From CAVWSM01 sp963798505 (GTDB lineage: Bacteria; Actinomycetota; Actinomycetes; Jiangellales; Jiangellaceae), in contig CAWCTX010000015.1 of NCBI GenBank assembly GCA_963798505.1, forward strand, positions 62,001-126,000: a stretch of DNA of 64,000 nt, read 5' to 3'. The notes below the pieces were generated by a model. That model was not told the DNA's origin and made no database searches. It saw only the letters and a list, made by a program, of their open reading frames with translations. The translations under genes were made by a program, and so were the position numbers. This document shows positions 54,594 to 63,766 of the stretch, in pieces (position 1 is the stretch's first letter; the number at the start of each line of letters is the position of its first letter).

Positions 54594-55033
54594 TCTGCCG
54601 CCGCAGCGTCGGCGCCCGCGGCGGCCTCAACCGTGTCGTAGAGGGGAAACATGGTGTCGAGCTTGGTGATCTCGAGCACCCTGACCACCGGATCGGCAGC
54701 ACCGACGAGCCGCACCCAGCCACCGGCTTCGCGCGCATCTCGAAGCGCCCCGATGAGGACGCCCAGCCCCGTGGAGTCGAAGAAGCTGACCCCGGTCAGG
54801 TCCACCACCACATATGGGGACTCAGCCTTGGCGAGCTCGTCATGCAGCATGGGGCTGGTCGCGACGTCGATCTCACCCTCCGCGACGACCACGCTGTACT
54901 GCGGTTCCTCGAATCGCCGAACCGAAGCGGGAGGCACGAGGCCCATCTCAGCCACCTTCCGACTGTCAAGAGACGAGTTTGGAGTCTTCACGAGTCGGAG
55001 AGGCATGTCTAGCCTGCGTCGATCAAACGCCAT
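54590..55033 (-). CDS. STAS-domain anti-sigma factor antagonist
   Basis: 147 residues. YSVVVAEGEIDVATSPMLHD and VVVDLTGVSFFDSTGLGVLI form the STAS core, with Ser87 (FFDSTG) as the phosphorylation site of SpoIIAA/RsbV-like proteins. The first 40 residues are an extra N-terminal part. It is divergent from a SpoIIE-type phosphatase, the enzyme class that removes this phosphate, so the two likely form a partner-switching pair. No anti-sigma kinase is next to them. Confidence 0.85.
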   Translation of the reverse strand: MAFDRRRLDMPLRLVKTPNSSLDSRKVAEMGLVPPASVRRFEEPQYSVVVAEGEIDVATSPMLHDELAKAESPYVVVDLTGVSFFDSTGLGVLIGALRDAREAGGWVRLVGAADPVVRVLEITKLDTMFPLYDTVEAAAGADAAAAD

Positions 55034-55096
55034 CGGCCTCCCTTACCCGTTCGCCCCGGGTCGTAACCATCGCAGAGCCGGGGTAGAAACCTTGCT

Positions 55097-56323
55097 GTGA
55101 CGGAGTCAGTGGCGCACCCGTTGGACCGCCCGGTGGGGCGTCTGCTGCGCCTGGCGCACGTGGCCGACCCGCAGCAGGTCGTGGAGACTTTGTCGATGTC
55201 GGTCGCGGAGATCGGCGGCGCCAATGTCGTGCTCTACCTGGTCGACTACGACCAGACACGCCTTCAGCCGCATCCGGAGGTGCTGCCCGACGGAGAGCGG
55301 CTCAACGTCCTCAGCCTCGAGGGATCCATGGCGGGACGAGTCTTCGTGTCCACGCGCCCGCTGGGCGCGCAGCGGGAGGATGGCTGGCACGTCTGGGTTC
55401 CGGTGAGTGAGCGCGCCCAGCGGCTCGGCGTGCTGTCGATGACCCTGCCGGCCTGGGACGAGCAGGTCGAGGAGTTCTGCGTCGAGCTCGGCATCGCCGC
55501 GGCGCACCTGGTGTCCACAGCCAACGCCTACACCGACGCGCTGCACAGGCAGCGCCGCCGCAAGCAGATGTCCTTGCCCGCCGAGATGCAGTGGGGCATC
55601 CTCCCGCCGCTGGCTTTCGCCGTGGCGGGCACCACCGTAGCGGGACTCCTCGAGCCCGCCTACGACGTCGGCGGCGACTGCTTCGACTACAGCCTCAACG
55701 GCGACCTGCTCGACGTAGCGGTCTTCGACGCCATGGGCCATGGGCTGCGCTCGGCGACGCTGGGATCGCTGGCCGTGTCGGCGTACCGCAACAGCAGGCG
55801 CGAGCGGCCAACAGCCGACCTTCGCACGCTGCTGGCCGACGTCGATGCGGTGATTGGCGACTATGCCCTGGGTAACGCCTACGTCACCGGGGCGTTCGCT
55901 CAACTCGACATCACGACCGGCCGATTGCGCTGGGCACTGGCCGGCCACCCGGCACCGCTGCACGTGCGCCGGGCGAGCACTCTCCCGCCCGTCGACGCCA
56001 AGCCTGCGGGACCGCTCGGGTTGAGCGACCTCATCGACCGCTGGCACGACTTTGACGTCGTCGAGACCAACTTCGAGCCAGGCGACGCCCTGCTCCTCTA
56101 CACCGATGGTGTCGTGGATGCCCGCGACCCGGAGGGGCAGGCGTACGGCGACGCGCGGCTGCGCGATTTGCTCGAACGGGAGTCGAGCTCCGGCCGCGAA
56201 CCGACCGAGGTGCTACGTCGCGTCATCCAATCCGTGGTGACGCATCACGGCGAGCGGCTGCGCGATGACGCGAGCACCATCTACCTGCGGTGGGACTCGG
56301 CCGCGCCGGTGCGCCGCCTGTGA
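55097..56323 (+). CDS. PP2C (SpoIIE)-type phosphatase with N-terminal GAF-like domain
   Basis: 408 residues. The N-terminal 150 residues resemble a GAF sensor (SVAEIGGANVVLYLVDYDQT; VWVPVSERAQRLGVLSMTL). The phosphatase domain has the metal aspartates in YDVGGDCFDY, FDAMGHGL, LLLYTDGVVDARD and LRDDASTIYL. Similar to RsbU/SpoIIE regulators that dephosphorylate STAS antagonists and thereby free a sigma factor. Confidence 0.87.
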   Translation: MTESVAHPLDRPVGRLLRLAHVADPQQVVETLSMSVAEIGGANVVLYLVDYDQTRLQPHPEVLPDGERLNVLSLEGSMAGRVFVSTRPLGAQREDGWHVWVPVSERAQRLGVLSMTLPAWDEQVEEFCVELGIAAAHLVSTANAYTDALHRQRRRKQMSLPAEMQWGILPPLAFAVAGTTVAGLLEPAYDVGGDCFDYSLNGDLLDVAVFDAMGHGLRSATLGSLAVSAYRNSRRERPTADLRTLLADVDAVIGDYALGNAYVTGAFAQLDITTGRLRWALAGHPAPLHVRRASTLPPVDAKPAGPLGLSDLIDRWHDFDVVETNFEPGDALLLYTDGVVDARDPEGQAYGDARLRDLLERESSSGREPTEVLRRVIQSVVTHHGERLRDDASTIYLRWDSAAPVRRL

Positions 56324-56335
56324 CGCGTGGCGGGA

Positions 56336-57558
56336 CTACCGACTCTCCTTCTGGAGGTCCTCCAGCACGGTGGCGACCTGGTCGAGCGCCCACCCGAGGT
56401 CGGTCTCGCTGACCACGAGCGGCGGCGCGAGCCGCAGCGTCGAACCGTGCGTGTCCTTGGCGAGAACTCCGCGCTCCGCGAGTCGCTCGACGACTTCCCG
56501 ACCGGTCGCGAGGGCAGGGTCGACGTCGATGCCTGCCCAGAGGCCGCGAACCCGTACGGCGTCGAGACCGGCACCCACAAGCGGAGTCAGTCGCCCCTCG
56601 AGAACCTTCCCGAGCGTGACCGCGCGCTCCTGGAACTCACCGGTGCGCAGCAGCCGTACGACCGCCAGCCCCACCGCGCACGCGAGCGGGTTGCCACCGA
56701 ACGTCGATCCGTGCTCGCCAGGGTGGAAGACCCCGAGCACGTCATCGCGGGCGACGACCGCGCTCACCGGGACGATACCCCCGCCGAGTGCCTTGCCGAG
56801 CACGTAGGCATCCGGCACGACGCCGACGTGGTCGCACGCGAACGTGCGGCCCGTGCGCCCCAGACCCGACTGGATCTCGTCGGCGATGAGCAGCACGTCC
56901 TCGCGGTCGCAGATCTCGCGGACCCGCGGCAGGTAGTCGTCGGGGGGGATGTGGACGCCCGACTCGCCTTGGATCGGCTCCAGGAGCACGGCGACCGTCG
57001 TCTCGTCGACCGCGGCTGCGAGCGCCTCGGCGTCACCGTACGGAACGATGCGGAAACCGGGCGTGTACGGGCCGAAGTCGGCGCGCGCCAGCTCGTCGGT
57101 GGAGAACGACACGATCGTCGTCGTCCGCCCATGGAAGTTGCCTTCGGCCACGATGATGGTCGCGCGGTCCCTCTCGACACCCTTGACGCGGTAGCCCCAG
57201 GCTCGGGCCATCTTGATGGCGGTCTCCACCGCCTCGGCGCCGGTGTTCATCGGCAGCACCAGGTCCGTGCGGGCCAGGTCGGCGAGCTCCTCGCAGAAGT
57301 CGCCCATCAGGTCGTGCAGGAACGCCCGCGACACAAGCGTCAGCCGGTCGAGCTGCTCGCGCGCCGCGGCGATCAGCGCCGGATGCCCATGCCCGAAGTT
57401 GAGCGCTGAGTAGCCGGCGAGGCAGTCGAGGTAGCGCTTGCCGGTGACATCGGTGACCCACGCACCGTGTCCCTCGTGCAGCACCACCGGCAGCGGGTGG
57501 TAGTTGTGCGCACTGCGCCGCTGTGCTCGCTCGGCTCGAGCTGGGCTCCTGTCGTCAC
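56336..57558 (-). CDS. rocD: Ornithine aminotransferase, N terminus split by a frame break
   Basis: The main frame (383 residues from 57487) shows VVLHEGHGAWVTDVTGKRYL, the PLP-phosphate region MNTGAEAVETAIKMAR, LLIADEIQSGLGRTG and the PLP lysine in VLGKALGGGIVPV. The real start is probably GTG 57556-57558, overlapping the ddaH stop (GTGA): TTGAQLEPSEHSGA, then a one-base break near 57513 before HNYHPLPVVLHEG. The enzyme converts ornithine to glutamate semialdehyde. Confidence 0.82.
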
Positions 57559-58421
57559 GGCCGCACCTCCAGCGTGCAGCACTTCACGCCGCCGCCCGCC
57601 TTGTTGAGCTCCGACATGTCGACGCCGACAGGGTTGAAGCCGCGCCGGCGCAGGTCGGCGGCCAGCGTCTCGGCCCGTGCCTCGAGCACGACGTTACGCC
57701 CGTCGCTGACGGCGTTGAGGCCCAGCACGCAGGCGTCCGCCTCGGTGGCGATGACGGCGTCGGGGAAGAGCTCTCGGAGCACGCGCTGGCTGCCGGGACT
57801 GAAAGCCTGCGGCAGGTAGGCGACGGTGCGCTCGTCGAGCACCGCGAGCGCGGTGTCCAGGTGGTAGAAGCGGGGGTCGGCCAGCTCGAGCGTGATCACC
57901 GGAAGGCCGAGGGTCTCCTGGACCTCCCGGTGCGCGTCCGGCGTGGTCCGGAACCCGGTGCCGGCGAGGACCGTGCGGCCGACGAGCAGCAGGTCGCCCT
58001 CGCCCTCGTTGACATGCTCCGGCATGGTCACGGGGACCCCCGCGCGGCGGAGGAACGCTGCATGCGCCGCGGCCTCCCCGGCGCGCTCGGGCCAGAAGAA
58101 CTTCGCGCCCATCGCCGTGCCGTCGACCACGAAGGCGCCGTTGGCGGCGAAGACCATGTCGGGCAGGTCCGGCTCCGGGTCGATCACGTCGACGCGGTGG
58201 CCCAGACCCTCGTACGTCGCGCGCAGGGCGGCCCACTGCTCGAGCACGCGCGCCTGGTCGACCGGGACGGTCGGGTCCATCCATGGGTTGATCGCGTAGG
58301 TGACGGCAAAGTACGTGGGCGGGCACATGATGTAGCGCCGGCTGGTGGCATCGCGGGACTCGTCCCGAGCGGTCCGCTCGAGAGTCGAGATCTCCGCTGC
58401 TGTCAAGGTCACGGGGTGCAC
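57555..58421 (-). CDS. ddaH: Dimethylargininase (DDAH) family amidinohydrolase
   Basis: 288 residues, intact. PTYFAVTYAINPWMDP at the start, PDMVFAANGAFVVDG (substrate acids), RFYHLDTALAVLDERTVAYL (catalytic His) and GGGVKCCTLEVRP (catalytic Cys) match bacterial dimethylarginine dimethylaminohydrolase. It releases citrulline and dimethylamine from methylated arginine; a related amidinohydrolase activity is possible. It is coupled to the ornithine aminotransferase, so it likely feeds an arginine-type catabolic route. Start may lie slightly downstream. Confidence 0.87.
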   Translation of the reverse strand: MHPVTLTAAEISTLERTARDESRDATSRRYIMCPPTYFAVTYAINPWMDPTVPVDQARVLEQWAALRATYEGLGHRVDVIDPEPDLPDMVFAANGAFVVDGTAMGAKFFWPERAGEAAAHAAFLRRAGVPVTMPEHVNEGEGDLLLVGRTVLAGTGFRTTPDAHREVQETLGLPVITLELADPRFYHLDTALAVLDERTVAYLPQAFSPGSQRVLRELFPDAVIATEADACVLGLNAVSDGRNVVLEARAETLAADLRRRGFNPVGVDMSELNKAGGGVKCCTLEVRP

Positions 58422-58439
58422 GAGCGGAGGGTAACCGGT

Positions 58440-58721
58440 TCAGGTCGCCTTGCCGTAGTCGGTCTCGGCGATCGCCTGGACCTGCTGCGCCTCGTCAAAA
58501 TGCTCGGACCCTGGGATGTGCGAGACGAACCCGACCAAGACGTTGTCGCGCATGATCTGAGCCTCGAGGCCGGCGGCGCCGTCGACGTCCCACAGCGCCT
58601 CGCGGCCGTCGCCGAGGACGACCCGGACACCGAAGCGGTAGACGTTGGCGCGCTGAACGTGGGCCAGCACGCCCTGCTCCCGCAAGCTGGCCACGACTCG
58701 CTGTGCCTCGTCCTCGCGCAT
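58440..58721 (-). CDS. Small conserved hypothetical protein
   Basis: 93 residues, acidic, two alpha and several beta segments (RVVASLREQGVLAHVQRAN; YRFGVRVVLGDGREALWDVD; DNVLVGFVSHIPGSEHFDEA). I recognise no family. It lies 9 bases after the propeller gene and 18 before ddaH on the same strand, so probably one transcript. Confidence 0.65.
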   Translation of the reverse strand: MREDEAQRVVASLREQGVLAHVQRANVYRFGVRVVLGDGREALWDVDGAAGLEAQIMRDNVLVGFVSHIPGSEHFDEAQQVQAIAETDYGKAT

Positions 58722-58730
58722 GGGCTCAGC

Positions 58731-59606
58731 CTAAGTGCTCGGCAGCGCGAACACGTGAATGGACTGGTCCTTCTGGCGCTGCCGGGACGATTGGTCCTGC
58801 TTGGCGCGATCGGACACCACGACCAGCTCGCGGTCGGTCATCCAGCACACGCCTTCCACGTTGCCGTAGACGATCCGACCGTCGTCGTCGCGCGGGAAGT
58901 GGTACGTCGTCCCCTCGTCGACCTCCCAGCCGGACGCGCTCAGCCGGCCGACCCACAACGCGGACGCCTCCTGCGACACCACAGCAATCCGGTCGCCGGA
59001 CACGCTGAGGCTGCTGAAGTCGGTGAAGGGCAATGCCATAGGCAGGCGGATCGTGTCGACCCGCTTCCAGCGCCCTTGCTGCTCGACGAACACGTGTACG
59101 CGGCCGCCGCCCGGGCGGCGTCCGGCGTCCCCGGACTCGCACATGTTGCCCTCACACAGCCCGAGCAGGTGGATCTCACCGTCACGACGGACACACGTCA
59201 GCCCTTCGATCCCCTTGTTTGCCCGGTCGAACGGCAGCTCGAGCCACCGGGGCTCCCCGACCTGGAGTTCACCGTCAACGTCGACCACCTGGGCCATGAA
59301 GGTGTCCGACGAGTGCTCGGCCGCCTCGACGAGCAGGAAGTACCTGCCGTCGTCGACGTCGAGGGCGATGTCTTCGAAGCCGCCTACGTCCGGCGCGTCG
59401 AGGCGCTTGACCGTGTGGCTTCCGTCTGCTGAGAGCGCCGGGGCGACCTGCGCAATGTCGGTGACGTTGTCGAACACGACCCACAACCGGTCGTCGGCGA
59501 CGAGCACACCGCTCGCCTCGAAACGGTCGGCGTCGAAGTCCGCCCGCGGGAGCAGGTCTTCGAGCTTGGCTTCCCGCAGCAGCTGGAGCTGTCCGTCGTC
59601 ACCCAT
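58731..59606 (-). CDS. Beta-propeller protein (esterase-like/SdiA-regulated type)
   Basis: 291 residues with blades such as FEASGVLVADDRLWVVFDNV, GGFEDIALDVDDGRYFLLVE, NKGIEGLTCVRRDGEIHLLG and GNVEGVCWMTDRELVVVSD. The EDIA and IEGL motifs resemble phytase-like/SdiA-regulated propellers with calcium sites. It begins two bases before the stop of the LLM oxidoreductase, so co-transcribed. Activity unknown. No signal peptide. Confidence 0.65.
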   Translation of the reverse strand: MGDDGQLQLLREAKLEDLLPRADFDADRFEASGVLVADDRLWVVFDNVTDIAQVAPALSADGSHTVKRLDAPDVGGFEDIALDVDDGRYFLLVEAAEHSSDTFMAQVVDVDGELQVGEPRWLELPFDRANKGIEGLTCVRRDGEIHLLGLCEGNMCESGDAGRRPGGGRVHVFVEQQGRWKRVDTIRLPMALPFTDFSSLSVSGDRIAVVSQEASALWVGRLSASGWEVDEGTTYHFPRDDDGRIVYGNVEGVCWMTDRELVVVSDRAKQDQSSRQRQKDQSIHVFALPST

Positions 59607-59608
59607 TG

Positions 59609-60659
59609 TCAGCGGAACGCCGGCATCACCTCGTCATGGATGAGCTGCAGCTGCTCGTTGACGGTCGCGACGTTGTCGAGGTCCCGGCCCATGAGCGCCT
59701 TGACCAGCGCTGCGTCGGTGACCGCGAAGATGAGGTGGTTGACGCCCGCATCGACGATCTCGCTGCGCAGCTTGGCTACACACTCCTCTGGCGTGCCGGC
59801 CACAGACAACCGCTCGGCGATCTCGGGTGGCGTGAGCTCGATAGCACCCGCGAGATCGCCTTTCCCAATCGCGTCGATGCTCGGCTGCAGGTCCTGAGGA
59901 TTGACACCGTTGCGCTCGAGCTGCTCCTTGGGCATCGATGATGCGTAAAGGCCGACCATGCTGCGCGCTGCTTCCTTGGCCGCTGCCGAGTCGCGGCCGA
60001 CCGCGAACACGATCCAGGCACCGATGTCGAGTGACTGCCAGTCGCGGCCTGCCTTCTCGGCACCCTGCTTGACGTTGTCGACCAGGTAGTCGTACGCCTC
60101 GCGCGTGTAGCTCAACGCGTGGTGGACACCGTCGGACGTCTCCCCCGCAACCTGGAACGACTTCGGGCCCCGCATCGCACCGAGCTTGACCGGCAGTCGC
60201 TCCTGCACAGGCCGGGCGAAGGTGAAGAGCCCGGAGTATTTGAAGAACTCGCCGTCGAAGTTGATGGCGCCTTCGTCAAGGAGCGTACGGATCACATGCT
60301 GCGCTTCGAGAGTCCGCGACAGTGGCTTGGTCACGGTCCAGTCGATGCCGTATTGCGCCAACAGGCCGAAGTTGCCGCACGAGATGACGCACTCGGCACG
60401 TCCGCCGGTGAGCTCGTCGAGTGTTGCTACCGACTGCGCAATGAGCGTCGGCTCACGAAGGACAACGCCTGACACGCTAGGGCCGAAGCGGATGGACTTG
60501 GTCTTGATCGGCCGCGGCTGCGAACAGTAGCCACATGTCCTTGTGCCAGGTCTCGTCCACTGCATAGCAGGCATAGAAGCCAAGTTCGTCGGCCTTCTTG
60601 ATGGCCGCCATCGAGTCGACGAGCGGATAGTCCGGGATCATGACATAGCTGAACTTCAT
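59609..60659 (-). pseudogene. LLM-class (F420- or FMN-dependent) oxidoreductase, one frame break
   Basis: ATG at 60657-60659 gives MKFSYVMIPDYPLVDSMAAI and KADELGFYACYAVDETWHKD. Near 60515 one base shift breaks the frame; the rest begins KSIRFGPSVSGVVLREPTLI and contains GRAECVISCGNFGLLAQYGI and PVKLGAMRGPKSFQVAGETS, typical of F420-dependent luciferase-like monooxygenases and reductases. About 350 residues. First-strand neighbour of the FAD/Fe-S oxidase genes, with one small gene between. Confidence 0.82.
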
Positions 60660-60669
60660 GGGGAACCCC

Positions 60670-60936
60670 TCACTCCCTTGTGTTCGAGGTGTCGGCCTCC
60701 AGCAGCTCCTCGCCGGAGATCACGGTGTCGGCCCAGTGGGCGTGCATCCAGTCCAGGTGCTCCCATCGACTCGCGACGATGCGATAGGTGTCCCAGGCCG
60801 GAAATTCGTGCTGCTGTATGTGTTCCTGCATCAGCGCGGGGTCCACCTCGTAGACGTGCTCGAAGCGCTGGACGACCGTGTCGTTCACGCGCTCAGGCTC
60901 CGGCGGTATCTGCGCCGAACGTCGGAAACCGATCAC
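60670..60936 (-). CDS. Small protein of unknown function within a redox operon
   Basis: 88 residues from GTG 60934-60936, which overlaps the FAD-oxidase stop (GTGA). RFEHVYEVDPALMQEHIQQH and ASRWEHLDWMHAHWADTVIS are rich in His, Trp and Glu, spaced as in a helical metal-binding or cofactor protein. I recognise no family. Position between the GlcD-like subunit and the LLM enzyme suggests a small subunit or carrier. Confidence 0.6.
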   Translation of the reverse strand: MIGFRRSAQIPPEPERVNDTVVQRFEHVYEVDPALMQEHIQQHEFPAWDTYRIVASRWEHLDWMHAHWADTVISGEELLEADTSNTRE

Positions 60937-62441
60937 TGGTCCCCCTCGTACGCCTGGTCCAGCAGGTACTTGCCGGGGTTCATGATGTTGTTGGGGTCGA
61001 GCACCCGCTTGACCTTCTTCATGACTTCCCAGCCACCGCCCATCTCCTGCGGGACCAGGTCGACCTCGCCCTCGCGGCACGAGCCGTGGCATGCGCTGAT
61101 CGACCCGCCGTACTTGAGTGCGACAGCAGCGATGTCGCGCTTGGCGTCCACCCACGCCGCCCACGACTCGTCGTCGATCTCCTGCTCCCAGATGCCCACG
61201 TCGATCTCGGTGAGGTAGTCGCCCCACGGCTTGAATGCGCCGTTGGTGTAGGCGAACATCCCCCAGTCGTCGAAGATCGGGTAGCGATCGGACAGCTGGC
61301 GCACGATCTCGTGCCACTCCTCCCGCACGGCGGGCAGAGCCGTCCAGTTGATCGACGCGTCCTCGCAATGCCAGCTCATGGGCACGACCTGCCCCGACCG
61401 CGTACGACCGTGCAGCGGCGTGGCGTACCGGTCGTGGCGAGCCGCCCAATCCCCCTGCGAGATCTCGTCGCCGAGAAAGTCGCCTCCGGTCTCCTGCCCG
61501 ATCCCGAGCAGGCGCTTCGCAGCCGGCCGTACCTCGTCGGTCGTGCCGTACATCGCGGTCGCCACCACGCAGCGCACCGAGTCGGGTTGCGGGATGTAAG
61601 CCTCGTCGTCGCGGCGCAGGTAGGCGAGCTTCCACTCGTCGAACAGCACCACGCCGGCGAGCGTGGCGAGGCCTGACCGCGCCAAGGCCCCCGTCGAGCG
61701 CCAGGCGGTCTCGTAGTCGGGGTAGGAGAAGAAAGCCGCGAACTCCGCCTCCGGTCTTGGGACCAGCTCCAACGTTGCTTCGGTGACGATGCCCAAGGTG
61801 CCCTGGTGGCCCATGAACAGGTGCTTGAGATGGAAGCCGCTGGACGACTTGCGGATCTTGCGACCGCCGCCGTCACCCACCCGGATCAGCTCCCCGGTCG
61901 GCAGCACGATCTGGAAGCTGATCACCAGGTCGCGGGTGTGCCCGTAGCGCCCACCGATGAGTGACCAGCCGCTGGTGCCGATGCGCCCGCCGACCAACGA
62001 GCATGGGTACGAGGCGGGGTCGTCCGGGTAGATCACGCCATGGGGGCGAAGCTCCTCGTTGAGCTTGAGCATGTTGATGCCCGGCTGCACCGTGACGGTG
62101 CGGTCCTCGAGGTCGATCTCGAGGATCTTGTTCATGAGCTTGACGTCGACGAGGATCCCGTGCCGCAGGGGTACGGCGCCGTCGGTCAGGCCGGTGCCGC
62201 CCGCCCTTGGCACGACGGGGATCCGCAGCCGGTTGGCGAGCTTGACGACCTCGGAGATCTGCTCCGCCGTCGTCGGCAGCACGACGACGTCCGGAACGTG
62301 GTCGGCCCAGCGGTGCACGGGGAATGGCGCGGGCACCCGGGCCCGGTTGACGCGGGCGGACATGCCGGCGAACACGTGGTCGGCCCCGCAGATCTGGACG
62401 AGCTCATCGTGGACCGCGTCGTCGACCAGGGTCGCGGTCAT
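60933..62441 (-). CDS. FAD-linked oxidase (GlcD/D-lactate dehydrogenase type)
   Basis: 502 residues from ATG 62439-62441, overlapping the Fe-S subunit stop (ATGA). FAD-binding type 4 domain: VVVLPTTAEQISEVVKLANR, PRAGGTGLTDGAVPLRHG, GVIYPDDPASYPCSLVGGRI, HLFMGHQGTLGIVTEATLEL. C-terminal oxidase cap ends with RVLDPNNIMNPGKYLL. Together with the Fe-S protein it forms a GlcDF-like complex that oxidises a 2-hydroxy acid and passes electrons on. Confidence 0.85.
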   Translation of the reverse strand: MTATLVDDAVHDELVQICGADHVFAGMSARVNRARVPAPFPVHRWADHVPDVVVLPTTAEQISEVVKLANRLRIPVVPRAGGTGLTDGAVPLRHGILVDVKLMNKILEIDLEDRTVTVQPGINMLKLNEELRPHGVIYPDDPASYPCSLVGGRIGTSGWSLIGGRYGHTRDLVISFQIVLPTGELIRVGDGGGRKIRKSSSGFHLKHLFMGHQGTLGIVTEATLELVPRPEAEFAAFFSYPDYETAWRSTGALARSGLATLAGVVLFDEWKLAYLRRDDEAYIPQPDSVRCVVATAMYGTTDEVRPAAKRLLGIGQETGGDFLGDEISQGDWAARHDRYATPLHGRTRSGQVVPMSWHCEDASINWTALPAVREEWHEIVRQLSDRYPIFDDWGMFAYTNGAFKPWGDYLTEIDVGIWEQEIDDESWAAWVDAKRDIAAVALKYGGSISACHGSCREGEVDLVPQEMGGGWEVMKKVKRVLDPNNIMNPGKYLLDQAYEGDQ

Positions 62442-63679
62442 GACGCCACCCCCGCGCCGATGGCGAGGTCGAGGCCGGCCGCCTGCGCGACGAGCTCGAG
62501 CAGGTCCATGACCTCGACCGGCTGCTCGCGCTTGCCGCCTTGCTCGCCGAGCGGCCGCTCGGACCAGACGCAGGCGCTGATCAACGTGTCGACGCCAAGG
62601 TCCGCGGCCCGCTCGACGCTGCGTCGGCTTATCTCGGCGGTGAGATCGGGACGTTCGATGCCAAGCCCCGCGCCGGCTCCGGAGCAGTAGGACCACTGCG
62701 TCACGTGGTCGACGTCCTTGAACGTCATCCCGGGTATCGCTCGCAGGATCTCACGCGGCGCCTCGTGGATGCCCTTGCGCTTGTTGAGCCGGCAGGCGTC
62801 GTGGTAAGTCACGGCCCGCTCGATCGGCTGCGTCAGGGCGAGCTTTCCCTCCCGTACGAGCTCCGCGACGAGCTCGACCATGAGCACGATCTCGAAGTCG
62901 TAGGCGTCGCCGAAGTAGGCCGGGTAGTCCTCGGTGAACGAGATGTAATCGTGCGGGTCGAAGACGATGATTCGCTTGGCCCCGACCGCGCGCCAGTCGG
63001 CGACGTTGTGCTCAGCGAACTCGCGCGCGCGGTCGACGTACCCCATCTCGGCAGCAGGGCCACCGCAGCACCACTGCTCGCGCATGAGCCCGAACTCGAC
63101 ACCCGCGGCCTGGAGAATGCGCGCGGCGGCGCGCGGCACCGACGTACGGAAGAACGCGCCCTCGCAGTCGCAGAACAACAGCGTCTCGCCCCCGACCGGG
63201 ATGTCGAGGCCGGCCGCCCAGTCGCGGACGTTGTCCTGGCTGACCGGCACCTCACCCAGGACCGGTTCGGACCTCTGCCGAGTCGTCTCCTCCACCCAAC
63301 GCTGCCATTCGGGTTGGTGGATGCCGGAGTCGACGGCCAACGCGCGCATAGCACGGACGAGCTGAACCGTGCGGGTGCGGAATCGGTAGAAATCACCGGT
63401 GAAGAGCGTGTTGGGGCAGCGCAGCTCGCACGCACCGCACTGCGTGCAGTGCACATAGTCGCGGGCCACGTCCTCGATCGACAGGAGGCCCTGCTCCATG
63501 GCCACGACGTTGGCGTGGAACGCCGTGGGCGTGTGCACCTCGTCACGGGTGACCTGCATGACCGGGCAGACCTCGCGGCAGAACTTGTGGCCCGAGCTGT
63601 AGCAGTTGTAGGCCGCGTTGCGCCACTCCGCGACGAACTCCTCCGTGCCCCTGCCGTCCCCCTCGCCCGTCCCCGGCAC
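62438..63679 (-). CDS. (Fe-S)-binding oxidoreductase subunit (GlcF/HdrD-like, CCG domains)
   Basis: 413 residues. N-terminal clusters: CYSSGHKFCREVCPV and HCTQCGACELRCPN (two 4Fe-4S sites). C-terminal CCG domains: EQWCCGGPAAEMG and YHDACRLNKRKG with YCSGAGAGLG. The pattern is that of GlcF, LldF and heterodisulfide-reductase-D-like subunits. First gene of the operon FeS, FAD oxidase, small protein, LLM oxidoreductase, propeller. Confidence 0.85.
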   Translation of the reverse strand: MPGTGEGDGRGTEEFVAEWRNAAYNCYSSGHKFCREVCPVMQVTRDEVHTPTAFHANVVAMEQGLLSIEDVARDYVHCTQCGACELRCPNTLFTGDFYRFRTRTVQLVRAMRALAVDSGIHQPEWQRWVEETTRQRSEPVLGEVPVSQDNVRDWAAGLDIPVGGETLLFCDCEGAFFRTSVPRAAARILQAAGVEFGLMREQWCCGGPAAEMGYVDRAREFAEHNVADWRAVGAKRIIVFDPHDYISFTEDYPAYFGDAYDFEIVLMVELVAELVREGKLALTQPIERAVTYHDACRLNKRKGIHEAPREILRAIPGMTFKDVDHVTQWSYCSGAGAGLGIERPDLTAEISRRSVERAADLGVDTLISACVWSERPLGEQGGKREQPVEVMDLLELVAQAAGLDLAIGAGVAS

Positions 63680-63766
63680 CGTCGCCTCCCTGGTCGCGTC
63701 ACCCCATCGTGCTCGCGGCCAGGGCAGTCCTCAAGTGCTGGCGGGCGCCCGGTCAGCCCTCTCGGA

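Noticed and set aside
57504..59432. Open frame of 642 codons on the plus strand
   Set aside because: It is antisense to ddaH, the small hypothetical gene and the propeller gene, all of which have clear motifs on the minus strand.
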